Shown here piece by piece: positions 26,080 to 37,800 of a stretch of DNA of 64,000 nucleotides. Location: positions 1 through 64,000 of the forward strand of contig CAUYLG010026794.1 in the NCBI GenBank assembly GCA_963573385.1, given 5' to 3'. The DNA comes from Cacajao melanocephalus (Eukaryota > Chordata > Mammalia > Primates > Pitheciidae). Positions within the stretch are counted from its first letter, which is position 1; the number at the start of each line of letters is the position of its first letter. The translations under genes were made by a program, and so were the position numbers. The notes below the pieces were generated by a model. It made no database searches and had not been told where the DNA came from. It saw only the letters and a program-made list of their open reading frames with translations.

Positions 26080-27057
26080 CCTTGGTAACCAGGCAAAGTC
26101 TCTCATTCTCTTCCTTCTTTTTCCCTCAATCAGAAGGAGGCTTTTTCCACTCTAGGCTGCCTGGACTTGGGGAAGGGGTGAGGCAGGCATTCCCATGGCC
26201 ACCACAACTGTCACCAGGTGTGGTCTTACTTGAAGACCATGGCTTTCCAGAAAAGCACAGTGATGGGGCTCACCCAAGGCTCATGGTCACTACTGCCTCC
26301 TGGTTGCTGTTGATGTTTATTCAAGGTCCAAAGCCACCACTATCAGATGGTGAATCTCGCTGAGACTGGGCCCATTCCATCAGAGCAGCAGAATCCCTTT
26401 TGGCCAAGGGTATGTCTAGAAATGCTAGCAGGAGCCAAGGCCTAGAATTAGTGGCTTTAAGAATCTGTTTGGCACTTTATTTTTTTGTGGTTGAACTTGT
26501 ACCCAAGTTGTAAGAAGAAGTCCTCTGTATTCTTCCCTGTCCTTCTACCAAGTGAAAAGCGTGTCTTCCCCAAGCTGCACTGCCTGGAGTTGGAGGGTGG
26601 GTAACACAGGCATTCTCACTGCTTTTACAGCTGGTGTTGCACTGGTTCACCATCCAAATCCATTGGTTCAGAGACCAGCACAGCAGCAGGGTTTGCCCAG
26701 TGACTGCAATCCTTGTGTCCTGACCACCACTTAAATGTATTTCGGGACACAGTTTACTTTAATCACCTGATCGTGAATCCAGCCTGGACTTGGAGCCCCG
26801 TGCTGGGGCAGAAGATTCCCCTCTACCCCAGGGCTGATCTAAAAGCTCCCTTTGCAGACCCTGGCAAAATTCTGCCTTGTGTTGTGTTCTGCCGCAACAG
26901 GGCAGCACTGAATTCCAATACAAAGTCTCATACTCACTGTGCACTCCCCACAAAGCACACATATTCTCTTTCTGCCCTGCACTGCCTGGGATTAGGAGAG
27001 GGGTGGTGTAGGCAATGCTCAATTGTCCTTCCTACCCTATTCAATGTGTCTTTCCTT
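26080..27057 (-). repeat. Tandem ~400-bp 5' UTR monomers of L1M
   Basis: Three copies of one module can be read. The anchor 'ctgcctgg' within a 'gcactgcctggRRttRGGRR' context occurs at 26157, 26580 and 26982, spaced 423 and 402 bp, each followed by a 'RGGCA' block. A second anchor, 'gcagaa-ttccc', occurs near 26387 and 26808 (spacing about 421). A third, 'caaagtctc', occurs near 26094 and 26921. Copies are strongly diverged, so the tandem array is old. Confidence 0.6.
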
Positions 27058-27059
27058 GT

Positions 27060-27613
27060 TGTTAGGCTAAAACAAGGTGTCAGAGGCATCCTAACCAGAG
27101 TGATTCCATCTTGATTAAAGGCAGAATAATGCCAAATCTATTGGGTTACATTCTCAGAAAGTTAGGTACTGTTGGTCACAAGATATTTATGGTTAAGCAA
27201 GTGAGTTAGTAATGTTAACTAAATAAAAACTCAGAACTTATGGAAATGTCCCAATATTTCAAGAACAGAGATTTTTAGTTGAATAAGTTTTGCTTTACAT
27301 AGTACATTGATAAATTATTGCTGAAATCAATAGTTACATAGGAAAGTAACAGTACTATTAGCCTATCATAAGCTGATCACAGGCTTTTATAATAAAGTAC
27401 ACTCTTTTTAGCCATGATAGCCTATATAAGCAAGCATTATGTTTAAGGTAGGGGCATTCCTCTTTTTGCTTTTTTGAGGATGCTGTACTCTGTAACAGAG
27501 TAATTTTTAATCAACTGTTTAAACTACTATATTCTGAGACTTGCCTTGAGTTATTTCCCACATGAGATCTAAGCAACCACACTCAGAGTCTGAGAACTCC
27601 TTTTCCAGTAACA
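27060..27613 (+). mobile_element. Class I ERV-like solo LTR inside the L1M 5' UTR
   Basis: A 554-bp segment starting 'tgttaggctaaaacaaggtg' and ending '...ccagtaaca' (TG...CA) separates two pieces of L1M 5' UTR that are contiguous in L1M elements (27014-27056 and 27614-27740). LTR-like signals include a TATA-like 'cctatataagcaagc' near 27421 and, near the end, 'cttgccttgagttatttccc' then 'acatgagatctaag', typical of ERV1 LTR 3' regions. No exact target duplication is visible, so the borders are approximate and the family is not named. Confidence 0.6.
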
Positions 27614-27759
27614 AAGGTACTGTGATTGCTGATATTTTGGTTCTTATGAAGGTGCTCTCTTTGATTTGGTGTTCCTACAGGGGGACAATTACCACAGCAC
27701 TCTTTGGCCATGTTGGTCTACTCTCATTCTCTTCTTGCTTTTGCTATAATTTGCTCTTC

Positions 27760-28655
27760 CTTGTGTAGATTTTAAGTTGGAAACTTATCTAATTGGTTTA
27801 AGAAATTTCTCTATTTCCAATATACTAATTTAGTGCCACAAATTTATTTGATTCTTTACCTGAATGCCACAAATTTTGGTGTGTTCTGTTTTTGTTTTCT
27901 ACAAGATATGCTTAATTACCTATATGAGACTTCCTCTTTGAAATGTTATTTTAAAATATATTACTTCTTTAAATTGTGTAAATTTTCTAAGTTTTTTTCT
28001 ATCATCAATATCTGGTTTAACTTTATTGTAGTCTAGAAATATATTTATGTAATTTTCATTGTATTGTAGCCCAGAATGTGGTCTATATTCTGTATATGCA
28101 TTGTTCATGTGTCTTTGAAAACAATGTATTCTACTTTTGTCGAGGTTAGTGTTTTAAAAAAATCAATTAGGTCCAGTTGGTTGATAGGGTCACATACGTG
28201 TTTTATATCATTTCTGATTTTCCAGTTGCTCTATTTTTATGGATTACTTGTCCTATTAGTGCTTATTTCTTCTATTAATTATGTAGGAAAAATAATTGAA
28301 GTCTAAACTATGAATGTGATTGTTTCTCACTGTATTCTTTTCAATGTTTGCTTTATATTAGGTGCATAAATATTTAGAATTGATACAATTGCTTCAAAAA
28401 TTGACCTCTTTATAATTATGAAATGTCCATCTTCACTGTGACTGTATTTCTTATTTGTGACATGTACTGTGATTAACATTAATAAAACTAGTCTCCTTGG
28501 TTTTGATTAAACCTTGCATGATATATTTTATTCTTTCATTTTTGGTTAACCATCTTTTTGACTTATTTCTATTTATATAGATATAGATAGATATATGTCT
28601 AGATAGCCACTTTAGTTTTTTCCTAGCTGCAGTATTTACTAGCTGTGATACTTCT
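27760..28655 (-). mobile_element. Old L1M ORF2 relic, left part (host of the nested L1MA)
   Basis: Antisense ORF2 of an L1M. Landmarks are 'tgccacaaattttggtgtgt' near 27866, 'cccagaatgtggtctatatt' near 28070, 'aggtccagttggttgatagg' near 28169 and 'ttataattatgaaatgtcca' near 28410. It breaks off at about 28655 and resumes at 31088 with the next ORF2 block in the correct order, showing that the intervening 2.4 kb is a later insertion. Confidence 0.8.
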
Positions 28656-28682
28656 TAAATTTAATATTATTCTTAATTAGCA

Positions 28683-29928
28683 GATAATAATTGTATATAT
28701 TTATGAGGTACAATGTGATGTTTTGATATAGGTATACATTGTGGAATGATCAAATTCAGCTAATTAATGTATTCATCACTTCGAATACTTATCATTTTTT
28801 GTGGCAAGGACATTCAAATCATTTCTTTTAGCTGTTTTGAAATATGTAATTCCTTATTATTAAATATAGTCACCATGCTGTACAAGACATCAACAGAACT
28901 GATTACACTTGTGTAACTGAAAATTTTACTATTTCACCAAAATCTCCCCTTTCTCCATCCACTCCCTCCCTTCGCCTCTGGTAATTATCATTCTACTCTC
29001 AAATTCGTGAGTTAAACTCTTTTTAGGTTCCACATATAAGTGAGATCATGTAGTATTTTTTTATTTTTGCCTGGCTTCCTTCACTTAGCATAATGTCCTC
29101 CAGATTTATCACTGTCACAAGTGATACTGCATTTTCAAGCCTGAAAAGGATTCCACATTTAAAAAATCCACTTATCCCTTTATGGGCAATTCAGTTGTTT
29201 CCACATTTCGGCTGTTGTGAAGAGTGCTGCAATAACCATGAGAGCACAGATATCTATTTGATATACTTATTTTAATTCCTTTGGTTATATATCCAGAGGT
29301 AGAACTGCTAGACTGTACAGTAACTCTCTTTTTAATTTTTTGAGGACTCTTCCTACTATTTTCCAAAATGAGTGTACTAGTTTACAATATCACCAACAGT
29401 CAATATGGGTTACATTTTTCCACATCCTTACCAACGTTTGTTATGTTTCATCCTTTTGATAATAGTCAATTTAACCATTGTGAGGTGTTATCTTATTGCA
29501 GTTTATTAATTTGCATTTTTTGATGATTACTGATGTTGAGTATTTTTTCATATATCTGTTGGCCATTTGTATGTTTTTTTTTTGAAACGTGTCTATTCAG
29601 ATCCTTTGCCCATTTTTAAAATAAGGTTATTCATTTTCTTGTTACTGAGTAGCTTGAAATCCTTGTATATTTGAGATATTAGCTCTTTATCAGATGTATA
29701 TTGCAAATATTTCCTACCACTCCATAGGTTGTCTCTTCACCCTTTTGTTTCCTTTGCTGTAGAGAAACTATTTCATTTCATGAGACTTAATATAATCTCA
29801 TTTGTCTATTTTTGCTTTATTGCCTTTGCTTTTAGAGTCATATTCAAGAGATCACTGTCCTGAGCAATGTCCAGTAGCTTTTTCCCTGTTTTCTTTAGGT
29901 CTTACATGTAAGTTTTTAAATTTGATCC
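28683..29928 (-). mobile_element. L1MA 3' half (3' UTR to ORF2 C-terminal region)
   Basis: Plus-strand text is antisense L1MA. It begins with the 3' UTR end ('aattgtatatatttatgagg' near 28689, 'tgtattcatcacttcgaata' near 28768) and continues through 'ttccacatataagtgagatc' near 29028 and 'tcagttgtttccacatttcg' near 29190 to 'tttgatccac' at 29921-29930. It is joined at about 29924-29930 to an oppositely oriented upstream part of the same L1. Open frames here are antisense. Confidence 0.85.
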
Positions 29929-31080
29929 ACCACATTAACAGAAAAAAGGGCAGTAAGCATATGACCATCTCAATAGATGCAGGAAAAAAAATTGATTAAA
30001 AAAACCGAATTCTTTCATAGTAACAGCTCCCAGTAAATTAAGTATAGAAGGTCTAGCCCTTAACACAATAAAGTCCATATATGGCAAGCTTCCAGCTGAC
30101 ATTATATTTAATAGTAAAAAGTTGAAGACTTTTCTTCTAAGTTCAAGAACAACACTAGGATGCCTACCTCCAATACTTTTTTTCAACGTAGTTCAAGAAG
30201 TCCTAGACATAACAATTAGAAAAGAAAAAATAAAATAAAAATTACCCAAATAAGAAAGGAAGATGTGAAATTACTTGTTTGATGATGACATCATTTTATA
30301 TATAGAAAACCAAAATTCATCACCATAGAACTATTAGAACTGATAAACTAATTCGGTAAAGTTTCAGGATACAATATAAACTAACAAAAATCAGTATCAT
30401 TTTTATATGTTAACAACAAACTATCTGAAAAAGGAATTAAGAAAATAATCCCATTTATAATCATAGCAAACATTAGGAATAAATTTAATGAAAGTGAAAG
30501 ATCTATAAACAGAAAACTATAAAATATTATTAAAAGAAATTAAAGATTACACAAAGAAATGGAAATACATATTCTATCTATGGATTGATATAATTAATAT
30601 TATTAAAGTGCCCCACACTACCAAAAGTAAATCACAGAATCAATGCAATCTTTATTAAAATTCCAACGTCATTCTTCAAATAAATTTTTTAAAAATCCTA
30701 AAATTTATATGGAGCCACTAATGCCCCTGAATAGCCAAATAAATCATAAGCAAAGAGAACAAAACTGAAGGTATCACACTATTAGATTTCAAAATATATT
30801 CAAAAGCCATAATAATCAAAACAGCATGGTGCTGACATCAAAATAAACAGGTTGACCATTGGGATAAGAAAAAGAGCTTAGAAATTCACCCACACACCTA
30901 TAATCAATTTATTTTTGACAAAGATGCCAAGAACTCATAATGGAAAAGAGACAGTCTGTTCAATAAATAATGTTGGGAAAACTGGAAATCCACATGCAGA
31001 ATTAAAAAGGACATTTATGTCACACCTAATATAAAAATCTGCTCAAAATGGATTAAAGACTTAAACAGAAGTCCTTAAAT
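29929..31080 (+). mobile_element. L1MA 5' segment in inverted orientation (twin priming)
   Basis: Sense-strand ORF2 from the reverse transcriptase region ('ccatctcaatagatgcagga' near 29965, 'gtttcaggatacaatataaa' near 30361) to 'aatggattaaagacttaaac' near 31048. It ends at the ORF2 position where the adjacent minus-strand half begins, so together they make one minus-strand L1 whose 5' part is inverted. The inversion junction has microhomology GATCCA. Similar A/T-rich direct repeats flank the whole insertion ('cttaaatttaatatta' near 28653, 'cttaaattatactta' near 31074), a probable target duplication. Confidence 0.85.
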
Positions 31081-31087
31081 TATACTT

Positions 31088-31160
31088 AAAGTATGTTTCT
31101 TGTTTACATACACAGTTGGATCTTGCCTTTTTATTCAGTTTAATAAACTCTCTTTTGAAA
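31088..31160 (-). mobile_element. Old L1M ORF2 relic, right part
   Basis: 'gtttcttgtttacatacaca' then 'gttggatcttgcctttttat' is the antisense ORF2 block that follows the sequence ending at 28655 in intact L1M copies, so it is the far side of the element split by the L1MA insertion. Confidence 0.7.
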
Positions 31161-33244
31161 GTCCAAACTTGCCCGCAGGGCCTCCACACAATTTCTTTCA
31201 CTTAATCTATCTAAATCTTCTTATTGTTGTCCAGCTAAATCTGTCCTAGGTAATTAAGTGCTTTCAGTCCTGTTGCTTTGCAGGTGCTTCCCTTTCTTTA
31301 AATTGTGGAAGAGTTGATTGCCCTGTAAACTCAGCTCTCTGATGTACCCAAAGAAAGATAGGAACTTTCAGTTTGTCTACCTTTTTTCTTTTAATAGTAC
31401 TATTAAAATTGTTTTTATGTGTCTTCTTTACAATCCAAAGTACTTAATTTATAATTTTTCATTTTCAGTCAATGCTCAAAAAATATTCAGAAAAAAATAC
31501 ATGCTATATTTCCAAATAGTGTTGTGAATTTTACCTGGAATATTTTTATGTGTATAATGAGGTGTTTTTAATTGTTTGGGAAAGTATATGGAGGTAAGGC
31601 TTCATGTTATTAATATCTAAATACATCTTGCTCTTCAGAAATTTTTAAGATCTGTAAATGTAACTGAGAGGAAAAAAAGTCGTGAAAAACAGCTGGAGAA
31701 AGGGTATGGGTGATGGGAAAATACAGCTGCTGTTGGCTGTAATTTATAGGATTACTATTGTTACTCATTTTAATGTCTTTCCAGTTTGTTACATTTACAC
31801 TCCTTATTGTGTATGAATGAAGCAGAGGGAATTCATTAACTCATTGCCTGTCTTCATATTCAGTGTCTTTTCCCCGTCAGAAATATGTTCATTTAGTTAA
31901 TTGTGGCTATGCCATGGGATGTTTGCAATTATATATCTCCAATATATATAGAACATATTTTTCAAAGCAGAATTCACACATCTGGGGGGTTTCTTTCATC
32001 AATCGCTATAGAAAAAAAAAATAAGATGAGAACAAACACTTCTTTCAGGAGCCATTCTTTGCCAGGAAAGATACGATCATTTAAGTGACTTTATTTTTTG
32101 TCTTCTAATAAGCTTGCCTGTCAATATATTAAACAAAAGTTTACTTTATCTTATTCATTCAGTTTAAGAGCATAACTTGTGCATATTGAATTCTGACAGT
32201 TTTTGAAAAAATATGGTTCTGTGCCTTGATAATTAACTTCATTCAAATTTGGGCTGATATAGTACTAGTGATGAATTAATTTTATTTATAATGGGAACTT
32301 AGGATAATAAAATTAAAGTAGTACATAAGTATTTATGTTGGTTTCCATTACTTTTTTTCTGTGAGGTTCCAATAAATACATTAATTGAGTTTGATGGTTT
32401 TCAGTTTTATTATTAACGCATCTCTATTAATAATTTCTTGGGAGGTAACTGCTTGCCGTGGGCAATAACACCAGACTTAGAGTATGTAGGCATGAATTAT
32501 ATAACCAACTCTACTCTTCAATAATTATGTGACTTAGGGGGGCAGTATAAAGTATGAAGAAGTATAATGTATATAAGTACGAAGTAAAAAGGATTAAAGA
32601 AGTTGAAAATAAGCTTATTTAAGCAATTATTTTATAGCAGCCTTGATTTCTAATCTCCCAAACTCTCATTAACATACTAATAAAACCACCCATATTCAAA
32701 TTATGGTCTCCCCATACCCAAGAATACATGATTATGATCTAAGGGAATAATCTATGAAAAAATTAAAAGTAATGCAAAACTGATCAAACTATTAGCTGGC
32801 CTAATTGTGGTATTCTAAATAGAGCAAAATCACTCCATGTAGAAATTGAGAATAAACTACTTTACCATTCTAAACTGCATGTTCTCCAATTAAAATATAA
32901 ATACTTACACACACACTGTTGATAGAGGCTAACTATTCTAACTATGCAGGTGGCATAGCTAAGGTCTTACTGCCATGCTGTAAAGCTGCTATTTCTATAT
33001 TGGGCCAGAAATTGCTTCTAAGCAAGAAGGAAAGAGCTTGATGAGGACAGAGGATGGGGTAATGATTTGAGGAGGACACTAAAAATGGGATATTGCATTT
33101 TAACAGGATTTTCACAAAATGTAAATCATTGAGATAATGAGAAAACTGTAAAAAAGTAAAACTTGGGGTGGTCTTATTTCCTTACAAGTATTAAGAGCTT
33201 TTAAGTTGAGAAGAAATAATTTTTTAAAAGCCAATTAGACACTG
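31161..33244. other. Anonymous AT-rich DNA, ~2.1 kb
   Basis: No gene or repeat recognised. Confidence 0.5.
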
Positions 33245-34140
33245 AGAATTGATTCATCTATTCAACAAATAATGAGTGGTGCCTTTGGGCAAGTGCAGGA
33301 AACATTATATATGAATTGGGAGAAAGAACAATAAAGTAGGCAAAAAATATCTGCCTTCATAGACCATTTCAGTGGGGTGATGGGTGGTGTGGTTAGTAAT
33401 AAACAAAAAGTAAAATAATAACAGATATCATTAAATACTGTTAAGATATCAAAGAATAGTTACTGAATTTAAAAGGTGACTAGAAGAAAAGTTAAATGAC
33501 TAATTGATATAAGATAATCCAGGAAAGTCTAAGTAGAGAACATGAAGCTCAGATATAAATAACAAGCAGGATATTCCAGGCAGTAATATAGCAAATGTGA
33601 ATGCCCTGGTACAGGAATGAATATGGTACATTTTAATATAGGTAACAGACTGTTTAAGTGGGACTATGCATACTTCCATTTTCATTGAACTATATTACAG
33701 TAAATACAAAAGTCTGTCTAAGACATATTTGCATTTTTAGAGGAAATTTCCGAGGACAAATTTCACTAATCTTGACTCTCAATATCCACTGTAAGAACTT
33801 CATGAGTCTTAGTGGCTAAACAAGAATAATTCTATGGGAAGAGTTGTTTAGTTTACAAGCCACAGAGGTCATTGTGGAATTAAAATGTAATTTTCAATCT
33901 TCTGAAAGAGATTTAAGCAGGTGATAAGGTGAAGGTGGGAGAAATGTGCTTTGATTTCCTTGGGAAATTTGTTTGTTCAACATACTGGTTACTAAAAGAA
34001 AGAAGACCAATATATTAAGGGTATAATTAAATAGAGTATAGGGTATAAAACAAAGACATAGAAGTGACAAGGGCCAGGTTATGCAGGGCCTTGTAAAAGT
34101 GTGAACTGCATCTGGAGTCCTAAGAAAAGAATACATGAGA
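33245..34140 (-). mobile_element. L2 relic, antisense, in two recognisable blocks
   Basis: Starts with the antisense L2 end ('ttcatctattcaacaaataa' near 33251, then a degraded 'gtgccaggca'-type block and 'atctgccttcatagacc'). It continues with 'gatattccaggcagtaatat' and 'agcaaatgtgaatgccctgg' near 33571-33610, then 'aagggccaggttatgcaggg' and 'ccttgtaaaagtgtgaactg' near 34069-34110. Order and spacing fit an L2 read in antisense. 33670-34050 is poorly matched. Confidence 0.6.
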
Positions 34141-34667
34141 TGAAAAGTTCCTTCTGGCTTCTGTGTGGAAAATGCACACTAGTGGGCCAAAAGCAAAAGA
34201 TTGAATTTCATTAAAAGGCCAATGTGTAGTTATCCGTGACTAATTATGACATTTTATGAACAGAGAAAGAGGCTTTCTACATCCACTTGTGACCCATCCT
34301 GCTATTGTTATAAAAAGCCAACATGTAGGAGGTAAAAGACGGCTTCAAGGACAAACTTGGCACACTCTGTTGAAAAAAAAATGAATGGTGTAACTCCTCA
34401 CCTAAGATGAATAAAAAATTTAAATTGTGGGATTATTTAAAAACTGCAGAACAGGGGAAATAAATATCATTATGAAAACTAACCTCGGTATAAATGTTTA
34501 TTATACATATTAGATAATTATTGAAAATGTCAATTACTGAGTAATTATTACAAGCAAAACTTTCAAACATTTTGAAACAAATTGCACAGTGTAATAATTT
34601 TCACAGAGGTATGAAAGGCTCAATCGAAATGTTCAAAAAAAGGATGACATGCCAAGATCTGAAAACT
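34141..34667. other. Anonymous AT-rich DNA
   Basis: Nothing recognised. Confidence 0.5.
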
Positions 34668-34893
34668 TCATTTAATTTTTTTTTCTTCAACTTTTATTTT
34701 AAGTTTAGGTGTACATGCACAGGATATGCAGGTTTGTTACCTATGTGCCATGGTAGTTTGCTACAGAGATCATCCCATCACTTGGTATTAATCCCAGCAT
34801 CCATTAGTCATTCTTCCTGATGATTTACCTGTGACACCCTCAACCCCTGCAGAGCCCAGTGTGGTGTTGTTGCCCCCCATGTGTTCTCATCGT

Positions 34894-37800
34894 TCAGCTC
34901 CCACTTATAAGTGAGAACATGCAGTGTTTTGTTTTCTGTTCCTGCATTAGTTTGCTAAGGAAAATGGCTTCCAATTCCATCCATTTCCCTCCAAAGGACA
35001 TGATCTCATTATACATGTATGTATAGTATTTCTTTTTCCAGTCTATCATTGATGGGCATTTAGGCTGATTCCATGTTTTTGCTACTGTGAATAGTGATGC
35101 AATGAACATACTCATGAATATATCTTTATAATTGAATGATTTATATTCCTTTGGGTGTTTGACCAGTAATAAGATTGTTGGATCAAATGTTATTTCTGCC
35201 TCTATGCCTTTGAGTAATTGACACATTGTCTTCCACCATGGGTGAATGGATTTACACTCCCACCAACACTGTAGAAGTGTTACTTTTTCTGTGCAACCTC
35301 ACCAGCATCTATTGTTTTTTGACTTTTTATAGTAGCCATTCTGACTGTCACGAGATGGTATCTTATTGTGGTTTTGATTTGCATTTCTCTCATGATCATG
35401 ATATTGAGTTTTTTCATATGTTTGTTGGCTGCATGAATGTCTTCTTTTTAGAAGTGTCTGTTTATGTTCTTTGTCTGCTTTTTAACAAGGTTGTTTGCTT
35501 TTTTCTTACAAATCTGTTTCTGCTTCTTGTAGGATATTAGGCTTTTGTCAGATTGATAGATTAGAAAATGTTTCTCCAATTCTGTAGGTTGTCTGTTTAT
35601 GCTGATAATAGATTCTTTCACTGTGCACAAACTCTTGAGTCTAATTATATTCTATTTGTCGATCATTGCTTTTGTTGCAATTGCTTTTGGTGTTTTCATC
35701 ATGAAATCTTTGCCCGTGTGTATGTCCTTAATAGTATTGCCTAGATTTTCTTCTAGAGTTTTTATAGTGTTGGGTTTTACATTTAAGACCTTAATCCATC
35801 TTCACTTAATTTTTGCATATGGCATAAGTAAAGGGTCTGGTTTCAATTTTCTGCATATGGCTAGTCAGAACTCCCATCACCATTTATTAAAAGGGAGTCC
35901 TTTCTCCATCACTTGTTTTTGTCAAGTTCATCAAAGATCAGGTGATTGTAGGTGTGGTGGTCTTATTTCTGAGTTCTCTATTCTGTGCCATTGCTCTAAG
36001 TGTCTCTTCTTGTACCAGTGTCATGCTGTTTTGGCTATGGTAGCCTTGTAGTATAGTTTGAAGTTGGGCAGCGTGCCTCCAGCTTTGTTCTTTTTGTTTA
36101 AGATTGTCTTGGCTATTCAAATTCTTTTTTGGTTTATATGAATTTTAAATTGTTTTTTTCTAATTCTGTGAAGAATGTCAATGGTAGGTTAATGGGAATG
36201 GCATTGAATCTATAAAATACTTTGGATAGTATGGACATTTTCATGATATTGATTCTTCCTATCCATGAGAATGGAATCTTTCTCCATTTGTTTGGGTCCT
36301 CTCTGATTTCTTTGAGCAGTGGTTTTTAGTTGTCCTTAAGGAGTTACTTCACTTCATTTGTTAGCTGTATTTCTAGGTATTTTATTCTATTTGCAGCAAT
36401 TCTGAATGGAAATTCATTTATGATTTGGCTGTCTGCTTGCCTGTTGTTGGTGTATAGGAATGCTAGAGATTTTTGCACATTGATTTTATATGAGATGTCT
36501 GAAATTGCTTATGAGCTTAAGATTTTGGGCTGAGACAATGAAGATATAGGAACACGTCATCTGAAAAGAAGAAAATTTGGCTTCCCCTCTTCCTATTTGA
36601 AGACCATTATGTCTTTTTCATGCCTGATTGTTTTAGCCAGAACTCTCAATGCTATGTTGAACAGCAGTGGTCAGACAGGGCATTCTGTGCCAGTTTTCAA
36701 TGGGAATGCTTCCAGCTTTTGACAATTCAGTATATTAGCTGTGGGTTTGTCATATGCGGCTGCTATTATTTTGAGGTATGTTCCTTCAATATCTAGGGTC
36801 TTGAGAGTTTTTAACATAAAAGGATGTTAAATTTTTCAAAGGCCTTTTCTGCATCTATTGGGATAAGCATGTGGTTTTTGTCTTTAGTTCTGTTTATGTG
36901 ATGAATCGTATTTATTAATTTGTGTATGTTGAACCAATCTTGCATTCTGGGGATAAAGCCAACTTGATGATGGTAGATAAGCTTTTTGATGTGCTGCTGG
37001 ATTCAGTTTGTGAATATTTTATTGAGGATATTTGCATCAATGTTTATCAAGAATATTGGCCTAAAGTTTTCTTATTTATGTATTGTATTTCTGACAGGTT
37101 TTCGTATCAGGATAATGCTGATCTCATAGAATGAGTTAGGAAGGAATCCCTCCTTTTCAATTTTTTGAATAGTTTCGTTAGAAATGGTGCTGGCTCTTCT
37201 TTGTACCTCTGATAGAATTCAGCTGTGAATCTGTCTGGCACTGGGCTTTTTTTGGTTGGTAGGCTATTTATTACTGCCTAACTTTCAAAATTTCTTACTG
37301 GTCTATTCAGGGATTCACTTTCTTCCTGTTATGGTCTTGGGAGGATGTTGTGTCTAGAAATTTGTCCATTTTTTTTTTTAGATTTTGTAGTTCATATGCA
37401 TAGAGGTGTTTATAGTATCCCCTGATGTTGTTTTCATTTCTGTGAAGACAGTTGTGATATCCTCTTTATCATTTCTGATTATGTTTATTTGATTATTCTT
37501 TGTTTTCTTCTTTATTAGTCTAACATCTATTAAAAAAAAAAAAACAGCCCCGGAATTCATTGATTTTGTGTGTGTGTGTGTGTCTCTGTCTCCTTCAGTT
37601 CAGCCCTGATTTTGTTTATATCTTGCCTTCTGCTAGCTTTGGGGTTTGTGTGTGTTTGGTTCTCATTTCTTTTTAGTTGAGATGTTAGGTTGTTAACTTG
37701 AAATCTTTTTGTCTTTTTGATATGGGGTTTAGTGCTATACATTTCTCTCTTAAAATTGCTTTAGCTGAGATTTTGCCACATTGTCTTTTTGTTATCATTA

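Larger units (their letters stand above)
24945..27745 (-). mobile_element. Old L1M element, internally deleted, interrupted by an LTR
   Basis: On the minus strand the order from 27745 leftwards is as follows. The L1M 5' terminus comes first (plus-strand 'tttggccatgttggtctact' near 27702; the reverse complement of 27618-27690 matches the L1M block 'gaacaccaaatc...gcaccttcataagaaccaaa'). Next, after an LTR at 27060-27613, comes a long 5' UTR with tandem monomers to about 25870. Then the ORF1 C-terminal block at about 25600-25870 ('aaggataattttgctggata', antisense of the 'tatccagcaaaattatcc' motif). Last is a mid-ORF2 block ('gattggaattgcattaaatc' near 25036). Most of ORF1 and the ends of ORF2 are missing, so this is a dead, deleted copy. 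Confidence 0.75.

Noticed and set aside
26713..27114. 133-residue plus-strand frame as a gene
   Set aside because: It lies in the antisense strand of an L1M 5' UTR monomer array, runs over the LTR border, and has no recognisable domain.
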